This document shows positions 56,322 through 64,000 of a stretch of DNA of 64,000 bases, in pieces. Below the pieces are notes generated by a model, which was given only the letters and a program-made list of their open reading frames with translations, had not been told where the DNA came from and did not search any database. Source of the DNA: Cytospora piceicola. Taxonomy: Eukaryota > Ascomycota > Sordariomycetes > Diaporthales > Cytosporaceae. Both the position numbers and the translations under genes were made by a program. Where the stretch lies: the NCBI GenBank assembly GCA_023375675.1, contig JALQBC010000006.1, positions 310,001 through 374,000 on the forward strand, read 5' to 3'. Position 1 is the first letter of the stretch. Each line of letters opens with the position of its first letter.

Positions 56322-57407
56322 ATGTCGCAACGTCGCGGTGTCCTCGAGTCTGTTCAGGCCAAGGTTGGTGAGGTCGGCAAGGAAGACTTCGACAAGGCGA
56401 AAGGTCTCGTCAACGATGCTGCCAGGAGTGGCGCATACCTGTACCCCATCAAGGTATGAATTATCACCATGTTTACAATACTTGTTCGTCCCAATGAGTT
56501 ACTTTCTGACCGTCACCAAACAGGGTATCTTCTACTTCGCTACTCACCGTGCGCTATGGAAGCCCTTCCTCGAGAAACTTGTCCCTACCTTGATGCTGAG
56601 CGTGGGCGTCATGGCTGGCATGTTTGCCTTCACCTACTTACCACAGCTGGCCGTGCTGGTCTTTGTGGACGGACCCATCGCTGTCTTCTCGACGGTTCTC
56701 CTCGTGCTCAACGAGAGCTCGACGATCATCTCCACGGTTGCCAAGAATTGGGTCATCAAGGACGCCCTACTCGACATCTTCGACGGAACCCTCGTGTCGA
56801 AGAACGCGAACAACCTTGTTACTGAGGGCAGAGAGCTGAAGTCCGGCGGCGATTCTATCGCCAAGCTGGGCAAGGTCCTCAAGAGCCCCTTTGATAAGTT
56901 CAGCCCCAGTGCACTGGTCAGATATGTCATGTATCTGCCTCTCAACTTCATCCCTGTGGTGGGAACTGTCATCTTCGTCGCCTTGCAAGGACGCAACAGG
57001 GGCAAAGCTGTCCACGATCGAGTATGTCCATGTCTCCACCCCAGATTTTCATGTGACAGACCGATTAACCGCCGTTTGTAGTACTTCCAACTCAAGAGAT
57101 GGTCTACATCGCAGAAGACGAACTGGGTTGAGGAACACGTCGCCCCCTACACCGCGTACGTTATGCTCCCTTGCTTCTAGATCCCGTGATACACCCGTCA
57201 CTGAGCTGCCCACACTGACTTTGAATAAACTACAGATTCGGCACTGTTGCCACCCTTCTGGAGATGATTCCCTTCGTCGGCATTTTCTTCAGTTTCACCA
57301 ACACCGTCGGAGCTGCTCTTTGGGCTGCAGACATCGAGGCTAAGAACACTAACATGACGCGTACCACTGCTCCCGACTTGCGAGAGGCTGCTCGGCAAGC
57401 CGAGTAG
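56322..57407 (+). CDS. EI24-domain membrane protein (Rrt8/Lds-like)
   Basis: Exons 56322-56453, 56524-57021, 57082-57155 and 57236-57407 close in phase to 291 aa. The charged N-terminus MSQRRGVLESVQAKVGEVGK is followed by YLYPIKGIFYFATHRALWKP. Four hydrophobic stretches follow: LVPTLMLSVGVMAGMFAFTY, LAVLVFVDGPIAVFSTVLLV, YVMYLPLNFIPVVGTVIFVA and LLEMIPFVGIFFSFTNTVGA. The NFIPVVGT/IPFVG pattern and re-entrant-type helices are typical of the EI24/Rrt8 family. Yeast relatives Rrt8, Lds1 and Lds2 localise to lipid droplets or the spore wall. The molecular function is not established. A role in ER or lipid-droplet membranes is inferred. Confidence 0.85.
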
Positions 57408-58114
57408 GGATGGACGGTATACAAGGTTCAAGCACCATGATTTTCTAGGTTTGAGCTGTTGCCCGTTTTGACAGCAATAAGAAGGGATAACAGCAAAGAC
57501 TGAAATCCGCTGCAGACTCGTCCACCCGGATATTGTCAATGAAAACTTATTTTGGTCCCATGGGCGAGAGGGCTTCGATGTTTAGGAACCCCATATTCAT
57601 TCACAAGATAATAATCCATCTTCCCTGTTCAGAGTGCGCGCTCTTTCGCTCCTTTGCGGTGCATGTATACGTCGTTTCTCTTGTGATTCCGAGTTCAACC
57701 ATGCCAGGAATTACAGGCCATCCTGTATGTATGACAGTGAATTCGGCGCAGAAAAGCACATCCTGAGCGACACGAGAATCCCTCAGTCCTTTTTTTGGGG
57801 GGGGGGGGCGTATTGAGAACTTTCTACAGCTTCTTGTCAGCCATAGTTGGCTCCTGTACAGCTCATCGAGGTTTATACAGCAGACTCCCAGCCCAAGTTC
57901 TGCCTCAACGTCAGGAACCACAATGGTAGAACCATTGACTACAGGAAGCTCGACTACCCAAAGAAGTCTCCATGATATTTCCTCTACTCTTATTTCAAGC
58001 TGTGTTTCTGCACAACTCTGTCCGATGTATTCGAGGGCTTCATCGCCCTAGACCACATACACTTCGAACGTTTCGTCAGCATCACCATCATGGCCAGAGC
58101 ACAGGGTACGAGTC
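57408..58114. other. 3' flank of the EI24-type gene
   Basis: Contains a G-homopolymer near 57797-57807. No gene seen. Confidence 0.4.
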
Positions 58115-58930
58115 TCAATATCGGGAGACGTCAATCCCTGGAGTCGTCGCATTCAAACAGGCCGAGGAAAAGCCTCCTAACTTGTGTGTAGCCGTGCGAC
58201 CATGCTGTGAAGTTTGATCCTCCAAAACATCGAGCACAGCGTACAAGGTGACAAGCATGCGTGTTTCCGGGGTTACTATCCGTATCTGAGATTCGGCCGT
58301 TCTGCCGGCAACACGACGGGACCCCAGGCGAAAGACAAGGCTGCAGATTTGACAAGCTGGCTGTACCACCAAAGGCAATAGTTTCCTGCAGGGCAAGAGC
58401 GCTATGGACTTCTTGAGGAGGAAGCATGGAACTTGGTTTCGGTGTACTAAAGCATTCCATGACAAGATTTTCTTGATGTGTGAGGAACATGATCACGCAA
58501 ACTTCTGATGCAGCAGCGTTGAGGTCTTCACCAGCTTTCTTCCAGTCTCTTCCAGTCTGAATCAAGGCACTGGCAGGTGCGTACCCTGATTCCCAGAACA
58601 CCCAAAGAAAATCGAGATGAGCCCCTTCTTTGCTCAGGTAACACTTGAGCAGTGATTCATTTGCGGAACCTGGCCCTCTACTCGCGAAGACCACTCGATT
58701 GGTGGTGATTTTGTAAGCTTAGTCTCACTACGACTGCTTGAGTATTTCGCCCCCTCGAGTGACGGATGATTCCCTACCTGTACGGCGCCGCGAAGACAGG
58801 AACAGGCAACCCGTACAGATTCGAGTAACATAGGCAAGGCAATGCAGGCAGCCTTGACAGCCGACGACTGTCCAAGGTGATCTGGCTTTGGTCGTGCGCA
58901 TCGATCAGCATCCGGAGGCACTAGGGGACA
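58115..58930 (-). pseudogene. Frame-broken coding-like region, family uncertain
   Basis: Minus-strand frames read like real protein in succession: SSAVKAACIALPMLLESVRV at about 58800-58870; then GAHLDFLWVFWESGYAPASA with ALIQTGRDWKKAGEDLNAAA and SEVCVIMFLTHQENL at 58480-58630; then in another frame RTAESQIRIVTPETRMLVTL near 58220-58310. No single frame or clear intron set joins them. The helical hydrophobic pattern is loosely like the middle domain of fungal zinc-cluster regulators, but no Zn2Cys6 motif was found. I read it as a decayed gene of uncertain family. Confidence 0.35.
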
Positions 58931-59884
58931 GACCCTTCCCAGCTACAGTGACACCATCAGCTCGGCCTGCCTATTGTCAGCTACGAAATTTCGAATATTA
59001 GACATATCATTGGGATCGTTTGTTATACAAGGCACGGCGTAACACATCACACCAAGCATAGTCCAACGTCGTGCGTTTTCTGTGTAACAGCCACACCACA
59101 CTTGGACCGTATACGCAAGCAAGCAGTCCTTGGCTCCAGGCCTCAAGGGGATATCCTCTTATCTTCTGACTGGTTTGCTGGTTTGCTGGGCCGACGAGTC
59201 TTCCATTCCCCCTCTCGGCTCCCACACGACTTGATGCTCGGCAGTGGTCCTGTGGCCACACCAAGATGCGAGTTGGCGAGCTCACCCGTGTATTCGGGTC
59301 TGGTGTTATGGAGATAACCAAAGCTTTCGGTTCTCTATCGACGGGAGGGAGCCGACATGGCTGCGAGTATCTGGGTGTTAGTGCTCGAGACGGTGAATAG
59401 GCGGGCCAACGACTAACAATTCGACAGGCTCTCCAGCCGAACTACAACTCTCGGAGGGTATGACCTCCACTCTGGTGCCACATCAGCAAGGATGGCAAGT
59501 GCGATAGGCATACCAAGTGGGAAACTTACACAATACAGCAAGCGGATAATTATTGACGTCTTCTCTTGCGACACGATCCCTATAATTGCCCAGGGTGCTT
59601 CTCCTGTGCCGTCCTCCACGTCCCTCCCAGACACGATGACAGTCATCTCTCCTTCCCTACCTCTCTGAGACTTTCCCTTCTCCTGTACGCTGGGTCATCG
59701 TCCATCGTCCTATCGGGATATTCAGGGATCATCTTCTTGATCCCTTTGTATCTCCTCCAAGTCTCCGGCTGGAGATTTTGTCTCGTTCCCTCACCTTGAA
59801 ACCTTCCTCGGTCCATCGCGGGTGATTACCCAGGCAGCTCAACCACCCCCTTCACCGCCAACTGATTGGGAACAGCTGGTCATT
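58931..59884. other. Spacer and leader of the Ser/Thr-rich gene
   Basis: Open frames here (for example 59007-59321 -) have no recognisable domain. The last 200 bp are a pyrimidine-rich leader. Confidence 0.4.
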
Positions 59885-62134
59885 ATGAAAGTGGCTACGT
59901 TCAAGGTCGGACTTGCTTGGACGCTTGGCTTCCTCGTCCTGGTGTCAGGGGCACTCCCCGAGCAGAATGTTGGACTCGAGGCTAGATCTGTCCTTCCTGA
60001 AACATCTTGGAACGACCTGGGACCGTTGCCATTTGGTGGCTCGCCCAATCCCGAGGAAAAGGATGAGATACCCAATCCAATTCCCCAGGATTCTGCAACC
60101 CTCGCAATGATTTACACAGCAAGCACTAAGCATGGTGAGCCCCACGCCCACTATCAGATCTATTCGAAAGCCATTCCTGACTTTCAAGCCCAGATCAAAC
60201 CGACCACTGGTCACATGTGTACCCTCAGTCGGTGGCCCCTGTCAGCCATTTAAATCTTCCACGCAGTGTTGCAGTTTCGGACCCGGGGCATGGTAATGCA
60301 TTGAGCAATTCCGGGGCCGCTGCTACCTTGACCTCTGGAGGTGGCTACGATACGACCACCATCTCTTCGGAGTATTCGACCAGTTCACATACCTATGGTG
60401 AGAGCGCAGCTTCGGCTTCGACGAGCTCAAACAGCGGATATGCATCGGAAGCGAGAACCAGCTCTATCAGCCACGACGCAATATCTACTTCCAGAACCGA
60501 CCAGTCGTCAACGCACCACCTTATGTCTTCTGAAACAGAGAGTAGGGAGAACTCAGTCTCGGTCGTCACTACACTGGCCATCAGCACGACAACGTCAACT
60601 TCGAAAAAGCTGGTTCTTACTAATCCGTCAAGCCCAACCAACATAACATTCACCAACGCAGGCGTTCTCAATGGAACTGCAACACTCTCCACAGGTTTCA
60701 CCCTGAAGAATACGTATACATCCGATGCCTCGACATCAATGTCCGCTTTGGAAACAGTCCCTCTCTTAACAACTTCACTGTCATCCCCCACAGAACCTTT
60801 GGTGACATGGAACTCCTCTCTCATTACCGGTGGATCCAGTTTGAGCCTGGAGTTACCCCCTCGACCCTCAAGAAGCTTGACTAACGAAACCACTGAGACT
60901 ACCTCTACACAAGTGACGGCTTCAGTTCCATCGGGCATATCGTTTGGGAGCATAGGTACGGTGCTGTCCGTGTCCGTGATAACAAGCACTTACATCTCCT
61001 TGACTACGAGCACGTCCATCGCGACCGTTGTTCCAATAAACGGAAGCTTCGCACCTTTCCCACTCGCCAACGTTACTTCTGCGGTACCTGTTCCGACTGG
61101 CACACTCCTGACAGCTTCGTTGATCACGGCGTCTATCGGAAATATAACCTCATCGTCTACCGTGCTCAATCTTTCAGCCGCAAGCTCAGCCAACTCAACT
61201 TCGGCACCATTTCCGCTCAGCAACAGCAGTGCGATAGCTTTTTCAACTGGGACTGCCGTTAGGCCGACGATCTCATCAGATGCGGCGATATCAGCAAGTG
61301 TCAACTCCACACTGTTCACAATTCCAGCTGCTTCAGGTATCTTCAACACCACTGTCTCACTTCTCTCCACCCCCTCCCCCCCTCTCCCAACTACATATGT
61401 TTCCACCTTGACTCCTAATTTTTCAGATATCAGCCCACCTTGCTGTCACACCGAGGGAGCTAGGGATAGTGCTGAATTTGCTCCAGTGTCTCTTCCTGGC
61501 CGCCCGCCCTTCCCCACAGGTAATCTCACTGTGTTCTCGGGGACCTTCCCAAGCTTTCCACCCGCCATGACAGTGTCCGTTACAGTCAACACCAGCTGCA
61601 TCTCGACGGAGACAACAACTACAACGTCGTCGACAACGGATACTTGCACTGAAACGACGCTGCTTACCTCGACCAAGGTCAAGGTAACCACGGCGACGGC
61701 AACTGTTGACGAGACCCCGAGCAGTACGCATGCTGTCTCCGCTTCAGTATCCATCTCTAGATCTACGTTGACTATATCTTCGGTCTCGACGGTGAACGCG
61801 ACATCAACGACCACCTGTAGGAAGTGGACAACCACCCCGGGTCACACACCAGGGGAGACCCCGTCGGTGTGGATCTGTTCAGACTTCTCGGTCGAAACAC
61901 TCGATCCATTGCCTGCTCCCCACTTCCCATCTCGTAGCTGGCATATCACCAGGCCAACCCCAACAAGTATGTACACGATTGCATTGCCCCTCCATCTTCC
62001 CCATTCGAGATTCCTTCCTATGTGATGACCCGACCCTTCATCCGCTTCAACATGGGCTACTCATATGATACTGACACCCCTCCGCAGCTCGAGAAGCCAC
62101 TACCTTTACTACGAAGGTAAAGCCGCGGTCATAG
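59885..62134 (+). CDS. Ser/Thr-rich secreted mucin-like surface protein
   Basis: The ATG at 59885 starts a signal peptide (MKVATFKVGLAWTLGFLVLV, cleavage near SGALP). An ordered-looking N-terminal segment has the IPNPIPQDSATLAMIYTAST motif. After an intron the body (about 550 residues) is Ser/Thr-rich with many N-glycosylation sequons (NITF, NGTA, NSSL, NETT, NVTS, NSTS), then a TTTTTSSTTDTCTETTLLTS block. A last intron (donor GTATGT at 61967, acceptor at 62087) leads to a short final exon ending at 62134. The first intron is ambiguous: 60217-60266 (692 aa) or 60135-60274 (662 aa) both keep frame. No GPI tail or membrane segment is visible, so the protein is probably secreted or wall-associated. 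Sordariomycetes carry many such fast-evolving surface proteins. No specific role can be assigned. Confidence 0.75.
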
Positions 62135-62919
62135 CTATGGCATAGCAAATTCAGAGGGTCCTGATCAGACCCGGCCGGGTCCATCGGCTGTCACAACATG
62201 TACGGCCCTGAGCAAGCGGGAGCCGTCCAAGGGATCTTGGCTGGAGTGGCCTGAAAGGTTGCGGTTCAGGAAGGCCTGGCTAGAGGTGGCCGCCATTGGC
62301 GACGATGAGCGGCAGCGTGACAGAGTAGCGGTTTTCGTTTGCTAGATTACACGGGACTTTATCATTGGAGGAATTTGGGGGAAACGCTATTTCGGTGTCT
62401 ACTTTTGCCACATCAGGTATGGGAATGAGCTGATGAAACGATATTGATGGACTGCTGTACCATTCTCATGTACCTGCTAGATGACGGGCCTTCACAGACA
62501 GGAGCAATCCAGGAAGCGTATGATCAATCTCATATTCAATATCGATTTCCTATGAATCCCCGCCTCACCATGCAACAATTTTCGCTGCCTAGCCTGGTAC
62601 TGGACTTTTCTTTCCAACCGCTCCGCCTGCTCATGATACTGTTTGCCTCGTCAGGAGGAGGCTAGCTTCCCCTGGTATCAAGGGGCTCGGGAAATACCTT
62701 ACCACTCGAGAGGTTTAAACGCCATGCCATTATGAAAAGCAGAATATGGAAAACGGAACCAGGAGATGAATCAAACCGAAATAATAACCAGTGGTATACG
62801 CCCAGAACGGACACAAACATACGCCCTACTCGCTCCCGCTCACTCGCTCAATCACTTGTCCTCGTTAGCCCCCCCCCCCCTAACCATCCACCGTCCATCC
62901 TAGCCAGTTGAGACAAAGC
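62135..62919. other. Convergent spacer at right end
   Basis: 3' flanks of two convergent genes. C-homopolymer at about 62869-62881. Nothing else seen. Confidence 0.45.
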
Positions 62920-64000
62920 TCAACCCTCATCCTCCTCCCGGATAGGCGCCGGCGTGCCCCTCCTCTCGTCCCTCCTCCGGGGCCGCCTCTGCCGCGAGCT
63001 GCTGATGTTGCTGGCCGAGTCGTCGGGCCGCAGCTCAAAGTCGTCGTTGGCGGCCCAGTCGTCGGCGTCGGCCTCGCTCGCGAGGCTCTCCTCGTCGGCC
63101 CAGGCGGGCCTGTCGACGCCGTTGGACCCGCCGCTCTGCGGGAGCACCTGGATGGAGGGGTCGGCCACGCCGTGGCCGTAGCCGCGGCGCTGCTGCAGGC
63201 TCACCGAGAGGCCCGCGCCGCGCTGGCGGAGCGCCGTCCGGACCAGCTCGGCCCGCTGGTGGAGGGACTCGAAGGCGTCCTCGAGCGCCTCCATGCCGAT
63301 GTAGATCTCGCGCTCGAGCTCGGCCAGCACCGCGATCTCCGACTCCTCGTCGTTGGAGACGGCCTGCCTGCTGGGGTACGCCGAGCTCGTCCCCGACACG
63401 AACGAGGCGGGCGTCGCCCCCCGCGAGAACGGCGTGGGGTTCCGCGAGCCGATACCCAGGGCGGGCGTGTACCGCGCGATGTTGTTGGGGGACATGGCTG
63501 CGCCGCGGGAGGGGGGAAATGCGCTCGGTGTCGGGCCTCGCGAGGGGCCAGCCGTGGGCGTCGCGGGGTCATCGTCTTCGGCGCCGGACCAGAGGAACCC
63601 GTCGAAGCGGCCGCTGATGAGGATCTCCCACTCGGGTGGGCTGATATCACAGATAGTAGAGAGCAGGTCGTGCATGTGCGCATATTTGACGAGGTAGCAG
63701 ACCGTCTCTGCGTCGCGAGGGGCCTGAGACAACCTGTAAAGCCGCTGCAGTGCCAGCCCGGACTTGATGACAAAGTCCGCGCGGGGCTTGCGCATCGGCG
63801 TCGGTGCTCTCAGGGCGGGCTGAAGTTCTCGTGCTCCCGTGAAGATGGCGTTGAAGTAGGGCCTGTCTTCCTGCTCCAGGGATGTGAGAATTGCGAAGGT
63901 GAGGGTTTCGTCGTCCACGTCCTGGGGAGGAGGGGCTGGCGCCTCGGCGCAGTTGGTGAGCCAATTGTCTACAGCCGCCTTGACTTTCTTGGATTGTCGG
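62920..64000 (-). CDS. Unrecognised protein, C-terminal part (runs off the right edge)
   Basis: A minus-strand frame is open from the window edge to TGA at 62920, so at least 359 residues are present and the N-terminus lies beyond 64000. The first visible part (KKVKAAVDNWLTNCAEAPAP) and the block FVIKSGLALQRLYRLSQAPR with VCYLVKYAHMHDLLSTICDI look folded and helical. Then comes a disordered Pro/Ser/Gly region with repeated RGxTP motifs (SRGPTPSAFPPSRG, NPTPFSRGATPASF). After that is a helical segment, EIAVLAELEREIYIGMEALE then DAFESLHQRAELVRTALRQR, probably a coiled coil, and an acidic-basic tail ending PAPIREEDEG. Codon usage is strongly GC-biased, as in neighbouring expressed genes. Family not recognised. 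Confidence 0.75.
   Translation of the reverse strand, partial: RQSKKVKAAVDNWLTNCAEAPAPPPQDVDDETLTFAILTSLEQEDRPYFNAIFTGARELQPALRAPTPMRKPRADFVIKSGLALQRLYRLSQAPRDAETVCYLVKYAHMHDLLSTICDISPPEWEILISGRFDGFLWSGAEDDDPATPTAGPSRGPTPSAFPPSRGAAMSPNNIARYTPALGIGSRNPTPFSRGATPASFVSGTSSAYPSRQAVSNDEESEIAVLAELEREIYIGMEALEDAFESLHQRAELVRTALRQRGAGLSVSLQQRRGYGHGVADPSIQVLPQSGGSNGVDRPAWADEESLASEADADDWAANDDFELRPDDSASNISSSRQRRPRRRDERRGTPAPIREEDEG

Noticed and set aside
1..64000. A secondary-metabolite cluster, a defence-like operon or another novel multi-gene system
   Set aside because: Neighbouring genes belong to unrelated housekeeping pathways, are independently oriented and have their own promoters. No synthase, adjoining tailoring enzymes or NLR/HET architecture was found.

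Overview
The window looks like nuclear chromosomal DNA of a filamentous ascomycete, most likely a Sordariomycete. Introns are short (about 50-140 bp) with GTRNGT-type donors, and starts sit in CAMMATG contexts. There are fungus-specific families (PalI/Rim9, AspE-type septin, KapC-like bZIP, Sos7, FunK1 kinase) and an AT-only island at the left edge that looks like the product of repeat-induced point mutation (RIP). All gene models below were spliced by hand. Where exon phases closed exactly I give exon coordinates. No rRNA, tRNA, CRISPR array or prokaryotic-style operon was seen.

Left flank (1-7 kb): an AT-rich, RIP-like island (1-790), an intact three-exon L-rhamnose mutarotase gene, then about 3.5 kb of decayed coding sequence (a FunK1 kinase relic that has lost its catalytic Asp, an ankyrin-like scrap, unassignable frame-shifted pieces). 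Housekeeping block (7-24 kb): mitochondrial thioredoxin-like protein (-), MFS transporter (+), a 58-codon orphan exon (-), Elongator subunit Elp6 (+), ribosomal protein eL37 (-) with a 4-nt first coding exon, kinetochore protein Sos7 (-), an Arg/Ser-rich nuclear protein (+), a choline/ethanolaminephosphotransferase (+), a 24-bp minisatellite, and a KapC/AP-1-type bZIP factor (-). Middle (24-44 kb): long gene-poor spacers rich in ACCTAGGTA-type palindromes, separating an uncharacterised 547-aa protein (+), the pH-sensing membrane protein PalI/Rim9 (-), an ABC1/ADCK1-type mitochondrial kinase-like protein (+) and an AspE-type septin (+). A 233-bp MITE with 43-bp terminal inverted repeats and a TA target duplication lies at 39,958-40,190. 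Right part (44-64 kb): coatomer gamma subunit Sec21 (-), a Ser/Ala-repeat GPI-anchored wall protein (-), an accessory patch with a copia retrotransposon relic beside an FHA-like N-terminal fragment of a fungal kinase-type protein (-), an EI24/Rrt8-type membrane protein (+), a large Ser/Thr-rich secreted mucin-like protein (+), and a gene of unknown function running off the right edge (-).

The genes are mostly independent housekeeping units (translation: eL37 and Elp6; secretory pathway and membranes: Sec21, phosphotransferase, EI24; division: Sos7, septin; signalling: PalI, KapC). There is no biosynthetic cluster or defence-like operon. I did not find a convincing new multi-gene system. The most distinctive items are the MITE, the minisatellite that is open in all three forward frames, the decayed kinase loci, and the unexplained orphan exon.
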